Shown here: positions 23,952 through 33,848 of the stretch, piece after piece
Numbering within the stretch: the first letter of the stretch is position 1
Layout of the letters: every line of letters begins with the position of its first letter
NCBI GenBank assembly: GCA_964560085.1
Contig: CAZLKF010000006.1
Coordinates: 1-64,000, forward strand
Length of the DNA stretch: 64,000 nucleotides
Reading direction: 5' to 3'
Source: RUG11241 sp964560085
GTDB lineage: Bacteria; Bacillota_I; Bacilli_A; RF39; UBA660
Notes under the pieces: model-generated
The model's database searches: none
What the model saw: the letters and a program-made list of their open reading frames with translations, nothing else
Told to the model about the DNA's origin: nothing
Made by a program: the position numbers and the translations under genes

Positions 23952-25904
23952 ATGGAAATAAAAGAAAATATTCTAATTAGCATTGCTGAATCTGATATTG
24001 AGAATGGGACTTTAGTATTACCAATTGGGATAAAAGAGATAAATGATTCTGTTTTTTTAAACAATAAAAGTATTAAAAAAATAGTTTTACCAAATTCTTT
24101 AGAAAAAATTGGCTCTAAAGTTTTTTGTGGTTGTCAAAATTTAGTAGAAATTTCTTTACCAGATTCAATTAAAGAAATTTCTGAAGAGACATTTAGTAAT
24201 TGTTCGTCTTTAGAAAATATTAATTTAAGTGAAAACATTCAGTATATAGGAAGTAAAGCTTTTTATAAATGCGAATTGTTAGCGGAGATAATTATACCAA
24301 GAAATGTTCATAAAATTGGTAGCTATGCATTTTCAAATTGCTTGAATCTTACAAAAATAACTATTTTAGGTTCAATTGAAGAAATAAAAAATGGGACGTT
24401 TGAAAATTGTCAAAGTTTAAAAGAAATAATTCTGCCAAATACTTTAAAAAGAATAGGAATAGGAGCTTTTAAAAATTGTAAGAACATAAAAGAATTAAAA
24501 ATGCCTGGTGAATTAAAAGTAATATGTATGAATGCATTCTGGGGATGTGAAAATTTAAAAAGCATCAATTTTAACGCGAAGTTAGAAGAAATTGGTGATT
24601 ATGCTTTTGGTGATACGAAAATTGAATCAGCGGATTTACCAAAAACTTTAAAAAGGATAGGAATCACTCCCTTTCACTTGTGTCACAATTTAAAGAAACT
24701 GCAGATATATCAACTTTTAAGTAATGAAGTATTAGATGAAACAAATACGAAGATAAGTGAAATAATTATTGATACAAAAAAAATTGAGATTTTAAAATCA
24801 ATCAAAAAAATTATTAATATTGATCAAATAATATTTATTAGATATAAAGATGATTCCTTTGAAGTAATCGATAAAGTAAATAAGTATTATGATAAAAGTT
24901 ATTTTGAGTCGATTTTTCCTAAATATGTGGTGAATATTTCTAAAATTATCCGCAATGATAATATTTTTAACATCTATTATTGGGAATCAATATTAGGTGA
25001 TGAGTTAAAAGAAATAAATCCACTTGGAATAATTGCTTTACCGCCAAATATTAATACAATTAAGGCGTTTGCTAATAAAAGAAAATATTATGATAATGTC
25101 ATGAAAGATTACAAAGACAATAATATTGAGGAGCAAATAGCTCTTATTAAATTTATTACTGTTTTTAATGGATTGTGTAAAAAAAATAATACCAATATCA
25201 ATAAAATGATCAATGATATTGATTTACATAATATAACAAAACAGTTTAAAGATGTTTACATTAAAGAATTTAATCAAAAATTTATTGATTTATATAATAA
25301 ACTTTTACAAAATTATCCGATTAAAGATATCAATTTAATTATGCCATTTCTTTATAATAATATAGAAAAGGTAACAAAATTGAAAGATATTATTACAATA
25401 GATCAAATAGAGACTTTGCAGTTGCAGAGTAATTTAGAATGTAAAAATTTAGAAATAAAGCATTATAAGATACCAAAAAAAATTCAAAATTATGATTGGC
25501 TTGATACGACTAATCCTATCAATCTATTATGGGGAATAATTTTGGCAAGTGTTTCTGGGCGAGACCTTGTAACGGCTGATTTAGACAGAAGTGTTCGCTC
25601 ATATTTAATTAAAAATGACAAAGGATTGGTTATTGCTTCGTGCCGTGTATATTACAATGTTGAAGAAAAATACTTGCTTTTCAATTCGATCGTTTTATCT
25701 CAATCTTTTTTAAATCTTGGATATGATTGCAATAAAATCAAAGATGTTCTTATTGAAACTGTTTTAGCTTCTATTGAAGAAACTCTTAATTTTCTTAATG
25801 AAAAAGAAGCAATAATTACAAAAGTTCATGTTGGTATTAGCGAGAACAATATTCGTGAGCAATTATTAAATAGAGGAGTAAAAATAATCGAACAGAACAT
25901 ATAG
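23952..25904 (+). CDS. BspA-type leucine-rich repeat protein (cytosolic)
   Basis: A 650-residue protein. About residues 15-245 are LRR_5 (BspA-type) repeats of roughly 23 residues with the core I-x-x-x-x-F-x-x-C-x-x-L-x-x-I-x-L-P. The remaining 400 residues are helical and unrecognised. Near the end, VRSYLIKNDKGLVIASCRVY could be a small acyltransferase-like or binding domain, not assignable. It has no signal peptide, unlike surface BspA proteins, so it probably acts in the cytosol as a protein-binding scaffold. It follows the ProA-like gene after 7 bases. Confidence 0.7.
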   Translation: MEIKENILISIAESDIENGTLVLPIGIKEINDSVFLNNKSIKKIVLPNSLEKIGSKVFCGCQNLVEISLPDSIKEISEETFSNCSSLENINLSENIQYIGSKAFYKCELLAEIIIPRNVHKIGSYAFSNCLNLTKITILGSIEEIKNGTFENCQSLKEIILPNTLKRIGIGAFKNCKNIKELKMPGELKVICMNAFWGCENLKSINFNAKLEEIGDYAFGDTKIESADLPKTLKRIGITPFHLCHNLKKLQIYQLLSNEVLDETNTKISEIIIDTKKIEILKSIKKIINIDQIIFIRYKDDSFEVIDKVNKYYDKSYFESIFPKYVVNISKIIRNDNIFNIYYWESILGDELKEINPLGIIALPPNINTIKAFANKRKYYDNVMKDYKDNNIEEQIALIKFITVFNGLCKKNNTNINKMINDIDLHNITKQFKDVYIKEFNQKFIDLYNKLLQNYPIKDINLIMPFLYNNIEKVTKLKDIITIDQIETLQLQSNLECKNLEIKHYKIPKKIQNYDWLDTTNPINLLWGIILASVSGRDLVTADLDRSVRSYLIKNDKGLVIASCRVYYNVEEKYLLFNSIVLSQSFLNLGYDCNKIKDVLIETVLASIEETLNFLNEKEAIITKVHVGISENNIREQLLNRGVKIIEQNI

Positions 25905-25911
25905 CATTTTC

Positions 25912-25940
25912 TTGCAAAAAAGTTACCATTGTATTATAAT
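25912..25940 (+). promoter_or_regulatory. Promoter of the 25957 gene
   Basis: TTGCAA (25912-25917), 17 bases, then TATAAT (25935-25940), 17 bases ahead of the ATG. Confidence 0.65.
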
Positions 25941-25956
25941 TTATTTGGTGATTAAA

Positions 25957-26295
25957 ATGAAGAATAAGAAAGAAGCAATAAGACTTTTAAATAAAAAAGA
26001 GAACGATACTTGCTTTTTAACTTACAAAGAGATAGCTGAAATTACAGGTTATCATATTAAATACATATTTAAATTAAAAAGGGATTTGCAGAACAATAAA
26101 TTGAAATTAGAGCATGGTAATAAGAATAAAAAACCAATCAATGCTTTAAGTGAAGAAGAGAAGCAAAAAATTATTAGCCTATATCGGCGAAGTAATGCAA
26201 GTATTCGCAAATTTTGTAAATTTTATAATACCCGTAGTTATTCGTGTATTTATAATTTAATTAAAGAATTTAAGGAGGAAAAACATGAAAAATAA
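25957..26295 (+). CDS. Small helix-turn-helix protein, transposase-like N-terminus
   Basis: A 112-residue basic protein with two probable helix-turn-helix units: FLTYKEIAEITGYHIKYIFK (about 20-40) and LSEEEKQKIISLYRRSN followed by SIRKFCKFY (about 68-95). This tandem layout resembles the DNA-binding N-terminus of IS transposases, but no catalytic domain follows. It could be a regulator or a domesticated remnant. ATG 25957 follows GGTGAT. It overlaps the next gene by 11 bases, so a regulatory link to the membrane protein is possible. Confidence 0.5.
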   Translation: MKNKKEAIRLLNKKENDTCFLTYKEIAEITGYHIKYIFKLKRDLQNNKLKLEHGNKNKKPINALSEEEKQKIISLYRRSNASIRKFCKFYNTRSYSCIYNLIKEFKEEKHEK

Positions 26296-27883
26296 CATTC
26301 GTGCACTGATAGTTACATTTGTAGTAGCTAATATACTATTTTATATATGGTTGCCACCATTAAATCCAACATCATTTGAATTTTGGACATTCTTATTTTT
26401 TATATTTTATACATTTATGATAGTAAAGAATTTTTCTCAGGTATTCAGTACAAGAATTGTCAGCAAATCAATTAATCAATTACCGAAACAGGCAATATTA
26501 TATGCTATACCTTTTTTGATAGCTATTGTCATTTTGATTATTAATTTCTTTTGCTCACCAGTTATAAATTCTCAAAGTTATGCTAAACGTATAATTATTG
26601 ATGAAACTGGTAATTTTACAAAAGATGTGGCCGAAGTAAATTTCGGGGCTATACCTTTACTAGATAAAGACTCAAGCCAAAAACTAGGTGATCGTGTAAT
26701 GGGTCAATTACCAGAACTTGTTTCGCAGTTTTATGTGTCTGATCTTTATACTCAAATAAACTATAATGATGATATTGTTAGAGTAACACCTCTTGAATAT
26801 GCAGGTTTTTTTAAATATTTATCAAATCACAGCGAAGGCGTAAAAGGCTATATAACTGTTAATTCTGTCGATGGTAATTCCAAATTGGTAAAACTTGATG
26901 AAGGAATTAAATATGTTAATTCTGCTTATTTTTTTGAAAATTTAAAACGTCATGTTAGATATCATTATCCAACGGCTATATTAGGTACTGAAACATTTGA
27001 AATTGATAATAATGGCAAACCTTATTGGATTATTCCAATAGAAAAATATGCTGGAATTTCTATAAAAACAGAAATCAAAGGAGTTTTAATAGTTGATGCT
27101 ATAAGCGGAGCTATTCAGAAATATGATGTTAAAGATGTTCCAACTTGGGTAGACCATGTTTATTCGGCCGATTTAATTATTGAACAAGTCGATGATTGGG
27201 GACAATATCGTAATGGTTTCTTTAATACCTTGTTTTCTCAAAAGAATGTTGTTGCAACAACTGATGGCTATAATTATATTGCCTTGAATGATGATATTTA
27301 TTTATATACAGGTATAACTTCTATTGAAGCTGATGAAGCTAACATTGGTTTTATTTTAAGTAATCTTCGCACTAAACAAACAACATTTTATTCGGTCCCT
27401 GGAGCTGAAGAGTATTCTGCAATGGCCAGTGCTGAAGGTCAAGTTCAACAAATGAATTATACAGCCACTTTTCCATTACTCATTAATTTAGATGAAAGAG
27501 CAACTTATTTAATTTCTTTAAAAGATAATGCGGGTTTAGTTAAAATGTATGCATTCGTTGATGTGGCTGATTATCAGAAGGTAACGGTTACAGATGCAAG
27601 TGCTGGTATAGAACAAGCTGCAAAAAATTATTTAGAAAGTAATTTCAGTGAAATTGAAATTGATAAATTAACAACTAAAGATATTAAAGTGGTTGAGACC
27701 ACAAATGCAAATATTGATGGTACAACTTATTATTATATTATTGATGAAAATGCTAAGAAATATAGAGTTTCTGTTAAGGTGAACGAAGAGATAATTCCTT
27801 TTATTAAAAAAGGAATTGAGCTTACTATTAGTTTTAAACAAGAAAAATCAATAACAGAAATTTTAAAGCTAATTCAAAAGTAA
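26285..27883 (+). CDS. Conserved membrane protein with large extracellular domain
   Basis: A 532-residue protein: three or four hydrophobic segments in the first 95 residues, then a long external part. This has YWIIPIEKYAG and GVLIVDAISGAIQKYDV stretches that read like PepSY-type or propeptide-like beta sheets. No enzyme motif is seen. AAGGAGG gives a strong start inside the end of the preceding gene. The function is unknown; it lies directly before a secreted glycosidase-like gene with a 38-base gap. Confidence 0.5.
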   Translation: MKNNIRALIVTFVVANILFYIWLPPLNPTSFEFWTFLFFIFYTFMIVKNFSQVFSTRIVSKSINQLPKQAILYAIPFLIAIVILIINFFCSPVINSQSYAKRIIIDETGNFTKDVAEVNFGAIPLLDKDSSQKLGDRVMGQLPELVSQFYVSDLYTQINYNDDIVRVTPLEYAGFFKYLSNHSEGVKGYITVNSVDGNSKLVKLDEGIKYVNSAYFFENLKRHVRYHYPTAILGTETFEIDNNGKPYWIIPIEKYAGISIKTEIKGVLIVDAISGAIQKYDVKDVPTWVDHVYSADLIIEQVDDWGQYRNGFFNTLFSQKNVVATTDGYNYIALNDDIYLYTGITSIEADEANIGFILSNLRTKQTTFYSVPGAEEYSAMASAEGQVQQMNYTATFPLLINLDERATYLISLKDNAGLVKMYAFVDVADYQKVTVTDASAGIEQAAKNYLESNFSEIEIDKLTTKDIKVVETTNANIDGTTYYYIIDENAKKYRVSVKVNEEIIPFIKKGIELTISFKQEKSITEILKLIQK

Positions 27884-27921
27884 AAATTTAAAATATAGTT
27901 TAAAAGAATAGCGGGGTTAAA

Positions 27922-29799
27922 ATGAAAGATAATAAGATTATTAATTTTGAAAATATATTAATAGCTATATTTTCGATTTTAATTATTATTACAGCTGCAG
28001 TTTTATTAAATGAAAAGCCTAAAACTTATTGCCTGGTTAATATAAATCAAACAGCTCTAACAAATCAAAATGTAAAGCTATTTGTTTATGCTCGTGGTGA
28101 TAATGCGAAAATTCGAACTGAAAATGGTTCAATAATCAATAGTGATTATTATGAACTTGAGGTAACGGAAAATGGAGAATATACATTTGCGGCAGTATCA
28201 GGGAATAAAACGCAAGCGTGTTCTTTTAACGTTAATAATATTGATAGAGAAAAACCTAAAGTTTCGATAACCCCAAGCACAAAGAATCGTGTGTTAGCAT
28301 TAGATTTGCAAATTTCGGCAAGTGACAATTTTGCTCTTGCAGAAAAACCGTATTCGTGGGATAACAAAACATGGACAAATAGTAAGCAAAAAAGAATAAC
28401 GGCAAATGGTACGTATACTATTTATGTAAAAGATAGTGCAGGTAATATAAGTAATACGTCTTATAAGATAAGCAACATTGGGAATCCTATAATATCAAGT
28501 ACTTTAACGATGAATATAAATACAACGAAAAATTTGTCAGCTGATAATAATGTTGTTAAATCATGGATATCTAACAATTCTAATGTTGTGAGTGTTACTA
28601 CATCAGGGGTTGTAACTGCTAAAATTAGAGGCGTAGCAACCATCACAGCGATATTAACTAATGGTGATATGTATACATGGGCTATTAATGTAGTCAAACC
28701 CAATGTCACGAGTATTGCTCTTAATACTAACAATATACAATTAAAGCCTGGGACGGCATTCAAAATTTTCATAAAACAAATAGTTCCTAACAATACGATG
28801 TGCGATAATGTTTCTTGGAAGTCTAATAATACTGCAATTGCTAAAATCAATAATGGGACAATAACGGCTATTGCCGAAGGCACAGCAACTATCACAGTAA
28901 TGTGCGATCAAGTTAGTGCTAGTGCAACAGTTATAGTTAAGAAGAGTGAAAATCCCATTATTCCTACCTCTAATACTAGAAAATATGAATCAGTTACTTT
29001 GAAGTATTATGTCCAAAATAAGGGTGCATATTATTTAACATATATTTGGATGGAGGACCCTTATAGCCAAATAAAAAAACTTGATGCCAATACAGCAACA
29101 TATGGTCAAATATTAACTGATCAAGAGCTAACTGGAAAAACATTAAAGAGATTAAGTGTTGGACAAATGCTTGATTCTTATATAGCGAGCGGAAGAATTC
29201 CTTTAACCAAGGGGTTGGTTGCTTTTAATGCTAGTGGGTTTTATGTGAAAGGTTCATGGAATCCACCATCAGATTATTATAATTTGAAATCGGATAGTTG
29301 GTTCGTCATTAATGAAGGAATTACAACCAGAAATGTTTTAAATGATAATCAGGCTAATCGAAATATTATTGGTATTGATGCTAATGGAATTTTAAAATAT
29401 TATGGAACAGCTGTTGATGCTAATGGCAAGACGAGTATTGTTAATGCTATTAATAACGATAGAGTTAGAAATACATTTTCTTTTGGACCTTTGCTAGTTC
29501 AAAATCGTAATATAGTAGGTGGTGGTTCGGCTTTCGCTCATCGCCAAGCAATATGTCAAATAAACGGTAATAATTATGTGATGTTAACTACTATAAATAA
29601 GATTAGTTTAGACAATGTCGCTTCTGCGCTTTTAAATATAGGATGTATAAATGCATTCAATTTGGATGGTGGAGGATCAACTTCAATGTTTTATAAAAGC
29701 AATACAAGTACTACTGCTACAAAATATGTTTGTCGAGATGGTTCCACAGGTACATATTGTCGAAGTATAGTTGAAGGCATATATTTTGTTGAAAAATAG
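27922..29799 (+). CDS. Phosphodiester glycosidase (NAGPA) protein with Ig-like domains
   Basis: A 625-residue exported protein: N-terminal anchor (about 10-28), an Ig-like region (about 35-175), two Big_2-type domains (about 190-255 and 262-340, with VSWKSNNTAIAKINNGTITA), then a NAGPA domain (about 350-625). GPLLVQN and the hallmark NLDGGGSTSMFYK lie near the end. This family removes GlcNAc from phosphodiester-linked sugars or wall teichoic acid in known members, so a cell-wall polymer is the likely target. A terminator ends the unit. Confidence 0.8.
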   Translation: MKDNKIINFENILIAIFSILIIITAAVLLNEKPKTYCLVNINQTALTNQNVKLFVYARGDNAKIRTENGSIINSDYYELEVTENGEYTFAAVSGNKTQACSFNVNNIDREKPKVSITPSTKNRVLALDLQISASDNFALAEKPYSWDNKTWTNSKQKRITANGTYTIYVKDSAGNISNTSYKISNIGNPIISSTLTMNINTTKNLSADNNVVKSWISNNSNVVSVTTSGVVTAKIRGVATITAILTNGDMYTWAINVVKPNVTSIALNTNNIQLKPGTAFKIFIKQIVPNNTMCDNVSWKSNNTAIAKINNGTITAIAEGTATITVMCDQVSASATVIVKKSENPIIPTSNTRKYESVTLKYYVQNKGAYYLTYIWMEDPYSQIKKLDANTATYGQILTDQELTGKTLKRLSVGQMLDSYIASGRIPLTKGLVAFNASGFYVKGSWNPPSDYYNLKSDSWFVINEGITTRNVLNDNQANRNIIGIDANGILKYYGTAVDANGKTSIVNAINNDRVRNTFSFGPLLVQNRNIVGGGSAFAHRQAICQINGNNYVMLTTINKISLDNVASALLNIGCINAFNLDGGGSTSMFYKSNTSTTATKYVCRDGSTGTYCRSIVEGIYFVEK

Positions 29800-29800
29800 A

Positions 29801-29828
29801 AAAAACTTTAATATTTAAAGTTTTTTTT
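29801..29828 (+). terminator. Terminator before the Tad/T4SS region
   Basis: An 11-bp stem AAAAACTTTAA / TTAAAGTTTTT (29801-29811 with 29815-29825) with more T's after it. Confidence 0.75.
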
Positions 29829-29875
29829 GCTTGATATATTATTTAAAAAATCTAGCAATATAGAATTATTTATAG

Positions 29876-29881
29876 TATAAT
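29876..29881 (+). promoter_or_regulatory. -10 box of the probable Tad/T4SS operon promoter
   Basis: TATAAT at 29876-29881, 24 bases ahead of the ATG at 29906. The -35 position (TAGCAA, 29853-29858) is only a partial match. Confidence 0.4.
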
Positions 29882-29905
29882 TACGTTAGAATAGAGGGAG
29901 CTTGC

Positions 29906-31513
29906 ATGATATTAAGAAAACCATATGCTTTTTTCATAAAACATTTTAAACTAATTCATGGAATTATCCTTTTGTGCATGATTTACTTACTTTATATTAC
30001 AAGTAATTTGGCAACATTCTATTCACACGTTGCTGAAGTAAAAACAATTGTCGGTGAATCTAATTTACCTGATTTGTTTAATAAATATATCTATATTGCT
30101 ATCTTTATCAGTTTGTTTTTAATTATTTGTATTATTATTTTATTGATAAAAAAAGGTTATAAGTTTCTATACTATATGATAAATGCGATTGCATTAATAT
30201 CACTTATCATTTTTTATCTTTTAGCATACAAAAATATTGAACAAATGCAAAAAGTCGTTGTCGAAGCAACAACATATATGGCATTCAATGATATTGCAAC
30301 AATTCTTTTTTATGTTCAAGGAGCTTTAACGTTTATTTGGTTGATAAAAGCCACTGGCTTTGATATTAAAACGTTTGATTTTGGCAAAGATCTAATTGAT
30401 TTTGACTCAACAGATGAAGATAATGAGGAAGTAGAATTTGATTTTGAATTTGATAGTAATGAAATAAAAACAACTCGTAAGAGAAAAACTCGTAATTTGA
30501 AATATTATTATGTAGAAAATCGTTTTAAGATTAATTTGATAATATTTATATTTGCAGTCGCTATTACTATATTTGTTGCCATGAAAATCGATGCCAATAA
30601 AGAAATAATTTATACAGAAGGAACTGAACTATTGACATATCAGTATGGAGTCGAGATAAAGAAAACTTATGTTACTAATTTAAATTACAAATATGAAAAG
30701 AAATATGGCCCAAAAAATTTTATAATTCTTATGCTAGATTTAAAGAAAAATACTATTCAAGAGCAGGTGTTTGAAAGTCAAAATGTGATTTTAGAATTAA
30801 ATGACGAAAGGTATTATCCTACAACGGATTATGCCACAGATTTTTTAGACTTTGGAAACAATTATAACAAGCAAAAGCTAACGAATGATTTTGTTCCTTA
30901 TTTTATGATATATGAAATACCATATGAATTCTCAAGTAAAGATGTTTATGCTTATATTGTTAATTATTTTGATTACACAAAAAAAGAATATAATTTTTAT
31001 AAAATAAAACTTAATTATCAAAAAATAAATTACGATTACAATTATGAAAACTACGATCTTAATGAAGAAATGACAATCGATCATTATGGAATTCACACCA
31101 ATATTAAAATTACTGATGTTGAATTTGCAGAGAAATATAAATTGGTATACAAATATATTAATAATAATATTGAGTATGATTCAATTGAATATTTAACACC
31201 AATAGCCTCTGACAATGAAGATAAAATTATTATGAGACTAAAATTAGAACAGACATTTTCAAAAAGCGAACGCCAATATAAGTTTTACAATCTAATCACT
31301 AATTTTGGGGAAATTGAGTATGAAATAGATAATGTAAAAAAAGAGGGAAGAATATATTCACTATTGACACCTAAAAATATAAATGAAGAGAATACCTATT
31401 ACATTGAAGTTTCAAAAGAAATACTAAATGCGAAAAAAAGAAATTTGAGAGTTAAAATAAGAGATCAAATATTTGTTTATGATTTGGAGGAAAAGTATGA
31501 GGAAAAAGCATAA
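29906..31513 (+). CDS. Unknown polytopic membrane protein, first gene of the hybrid locus
   Basis: A 535-residue protein with four membrane segments in the first 150 residues, an acidic cytosolic stretch (about 160-190, rich in D and E) followed by basic RKRKTR, one more span (about 212-232) and a roughly 300-residue external beta-rich, Tyr-rich domain. No family is recognised. The good GGGAG site at 29896-29900 and its own promoter suggest that it opens the operon. It overlaps the next gene by 17 bases. It could be a scaffold of the surface machine (inference). Confidence 0.55.
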   Translation: MILRKPYAFFIKHFKLIHGIILLCMIYLLYITSNLATFYSHVAEVKTIVGESNLPDLFNKYIYIAIFISLFLIICIIILLIKKGYKFLYYMINAIALISLIIFYLLAYKNIEQMQKVVVEATTYMAFNDIATILFYVQGALTFIWLIKATGFDIKTFDFGKDLIDFDSTDEDNEEVEFDFEFDSNEIKTTRKRKTRNLKYYYVENRFKINLIIFIFAVAITIFVAMKIDANKEIIYTEGTELLTYQYGVEIKKTYVTNLNYKYEKKYGPKNFIILMLDLKKNTIQEQVFESQNVILELNDERYYPTTDYATDFLDFGNNYNKQKLTNDFVPYFMIYEIPYEFSSKDVYAYIVNYFDYTKKEYNFYKIKLNYQKINYDYNYENYDLNEEMTIDHYGIHTNIKITDVEFAEKYKLVYKYINNNIEYDSIEYLTPIASDNEDKIIMRLKLEQTFSKSERQYKFYNLITNFGEIEYEIDNVKKEGRIYSLLTPKNINEENTYYIEVSKEILNAKKRNLRVKIRDQIFVYDLEEKYEEKA

Positions 31514-32750
31514 AATATTAATGTTTTTATTATTGGTTTTGACACCGATTACATTTGGTAGTGCAGCTATTGATGATAATATGGGATATACTGGTGGTGG
31601 TGGTGGAGCAAGTGGTAGTATTTCCAGCAATACAATAACAGCACAATATAAAGGAAGATATGGAATAAGGATGAGCTTCTATCTTGTTGATAAGGGTTCG
31701 TATATAAAGTCTGGTAATACAATTGATATTTGGTCTAGTAAGCAAACTCCAGATAAGCAAAGTACTATATGTAATGAGATATGTAAAAAAGAAATAAATT
31801 ATTATCATGGTTTAACAGAAAATGGCTACTCTTCCAAATTGGATTATATGACTAACCCTAAGGTTGGATATGACACCGATAATTCTAAGACTCTCAGTGC
31901 TAGTATGACAGCATATAGAGAAAATCAACGAAAATATATTTATTATGTTGATGGGCTTAATCCTGATGCCTTAAAATATGCAGATAATGAAAGTAATTTT
32001 TCTGAATTTAGGAAACATTTTACAGATGCCAACATCATTAAGAAATATGCAGAAATAGCAGGTGCAAATATAGATATTAGAAAAGCAAATTATGTTATTT
32101 TATTTGAGCCGGTAGGTTTTTTTGGATATACCAATAGCAATAAAAAAATTGTATACACTGATGTTAAAACTGGAATATATTCGGTAACCGAAAGAGCACT
32201 TGCAAGAGATGGTCAAGTTGGTCACAAGAATTCTGGATCTTATGCAACTAATGCCTATTGTGTATTTCCTCACTTCATGCATTTAGTAAAAGCTAATGAA
32301 GAACTAAACTTAGGAATAATTCCTCAATCTATTAAAATTTCAAATTGCGGTAGTAATGGGAGCAAAGGCAAAAATTACTCAACATATGAAATTGTAAAAT
32401 ATCTTGGCATGGGCATTATTACAGGAAAAGAAATTGTAATAAATACTATGGAAAATTACAAAGTTGTCTATCATCCGATTGATTTAAATAACCCATTTTT
32501 AAATAAAGATGGAACTGTTAGAGTATTATCTGAAAAAAGCAATTGGTATAATAAGCAAGATACAATAGACAAGGAAATATACAATAAAAAGCCATTTTTA
32601 ACTGTGACCTTGACACCAACAACAATTAAGGAAATTAGGAATGAGAAAGTAAATGGCAAAAAGATAGATTACAACAATTTATCAATCACCACTTGGAATA
32701 ATTTTAAGCAAAAATACAAAGATATTTTGATTTATAATGTTGTTAATTAA
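31497..32750 (+). CDS. Secreted unknown protein of the hybrid locus
   Basis: A 417-residue protein with a clear signal peptide (basic start, hydrophobic stretch to about residue 24, then SAA) and a glycine-rich linker GYTGGGGGASGS, followed by a large external domain. A C-N-E-I-C pair and at least two later cysteines could form disulfides. No membrane segment or anchor is seen at the C-terminus. GGAGG and the overlap with the previous gene set the start at ATG 31497 (an upstream ATG at 31473 lacks a site). The function is unknown; it may be an adhesin or tip subunit, by position only. Confidence 0.5.
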   Translation: MRKKHKILMFLLLVLTPITFGSAAIDDNMGYTGGGGGASGSISSNTITAQYKGRYGIRMSFYLVDKGSYIKSGNTIDIWSSKQTPDKQSTICNEICKKEINYYHGLTENGYSSKLDYMTNPKVGYDTDNSKTLSASMTAYRENQRKYIYYVDGLNPDALKYADNESNFSEFRKHFTDANIIKKYAEIAGANIDIRKANYVILFEPVGFFGYTNSNKKIVYTDVKTGIYSVTERALARDGQVGHKNSGSYATNAYCVFPHFMHLVKANEELNLGIIPQSIKISNCGSNGSKGKNYSTYEIVKYLGMGIITGKEIVINTMENYKVVYHPIDLNNPFLNKDGTVRVLSEKSNWYNKQDTIDKEIYNKKPFLTVTLTPTTIKEIRNEKVNGKKIDYNNLSITTWNNFKQKYKDILIYNVVN

Positions 32751-32786
32751 GGCAATAAATGTTATAATCATATAATAGGTGATAGT

Positions 32787-33398
32787 ATGAAAATAAAAAT
32801 ACTTGTTTTATTATTAATATTTTGTTCACCAATAATTGTTGAAGCAGAAGAATGCAGTGATCGTGAGATAGTTAATTTAAAGAAACTGGCTTCAAATGTT
32901 AATTATGCTTATGAATATTATGAAGTTCAAAATAAAATGTATTTTGACATTACAATCAACAATGTTTATAAAGATATATATGTATTAAATTTAGCAAACA
33001 ACAAAAAATATACAAGTGAAGAGATTAAATTACAAAAAATAAGTGATGGTCAAGTCATAACTCTTGAAGTATATGCTAAAAATTGCCAAAATGAATTATT
33101 AACAAAAAAAACTATAACTCTACCAACATTTAATAAATATTTTGATAATCCTTTATGTGAAGATATTCATGAATACAAATATTGCTCTAGATGGGGAAAA
33201 TATAGCATTGATGAATCAGAATTAGAAAAATATACAAAAGAATACAAAAATAAGATTGAAACAATAACGGATGAGAAAACGATCAAATATCAAACAGACA
33301 TTAAAGGATTTTATGTTTTTGTTGCTTTAATATTGTTGATATTAATTCTCATATTGTTATCAATTTTTAAAAGAAAAAAAAATAAAAACATTATATAA
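32787..33398 (+). CDS. Unknown type I membrane protein of the hybrid locus
   Basis: A 203-residue protein with a cleavable signal peptide (residues 1-20, ending VEAEE), an external domain of about 150 residues with four cysteines (including CEDIHEYKYC), one membrane span (about 175-193) and a basic cytosolic tail RKKNKN. GGTGAT precedes the ATG and the next gene begins after 11 bases. The paired cysteines fit the Cys-rich theme of the locus. No family is recognised. Confidence 0.5.
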   Translation: MKIKILVLLLIFCSPIIVEAEECSDREIVNLKKLASNVNYAYEYYEVQNKMYFDITINNVYKDIYVLNLANNKKYTSEEIKLQKISDGQVITLEVYAKNCQNELLTKKTITLPTFNKYFDNPLCEDIHEYKYCSRWGKYSIDESELEKYTKEYKNKIETITDEKTIKYQTDIKGFYVFVALILLILILILLSIFKRKKNKNII

Positions 33399-33409
33399 GA
33401 AGGTGACAT

Positions 33410-33832
33410 ATGAAAGAATCAGTATGGGGATACTTAGTAATTATAATAGGAATAGTTTTGATATTTTTAATCTTCTTTTTTCAGAATACAACAAATATTG
33501 ATGAACACAATATGTCATTGTTAAAAGAAACAAGTGAAGCATCTATGAACGATGCAATAGATTGGGAAACATATAAGAATAATGGCGCGGTTAGAATAGA
33601 CCAAGGAATATTTATTGAGAGTTTTATTCGCCGATTTGCAGAAAATGCAATGTTGTCATCTACTTATAAAATTGAATTTTATAAAGTTCAAGAAGAACCA
33701 CCACTTGTAAATATAAGAATATTAAGTAGTGAAACAACAACTGCAACAGGACAACCTGTAACATTTACATTAACAAATACAATTAATGCGATATTGGAAA
33801 CAGATACTACAATTGTAGTTGAAGCAGAATAA
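33410..33832 (+). CDS. Short pilin-like membrane protein 1 (DUF5411-like)
   Basis: A 140-residue protein with a very short basic N-terminus (MKESVWG), one membrane helix (about 8-24) and an external domain containing IESFIRRFAENAM and VNIRILSSET. It resembles the DUF5411 family and TadE-like minor pilins; both are pattern-level judgements. MKESxxG is shared with the three other short proteins in this locus. It lies between the Cys-rich protein and cpaB, 16 bases before the latter. Confidence 0.55.
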   Translation: MKESVWGYLVIIIGIVLIFLIFFFQNTTNIDEHNMSLLKETSEASMNDAIDWETYKNNGAVRIDQGIFIESFIRRFAENAMLSSTYKIEFYKVQEEPPLVNIRILSSETTTATGQPVTFTLTNTINAILETDTTIVVEAE

Positions 33833-33848
33833 AAAGGGAGGAATTTTT

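Noticed and set aside
28461..28895. A 144-residue open frame on the minus strand
   Set aside because: It is a shadow of the NAGPA gene, with no ribosome binding site and no family pattern.
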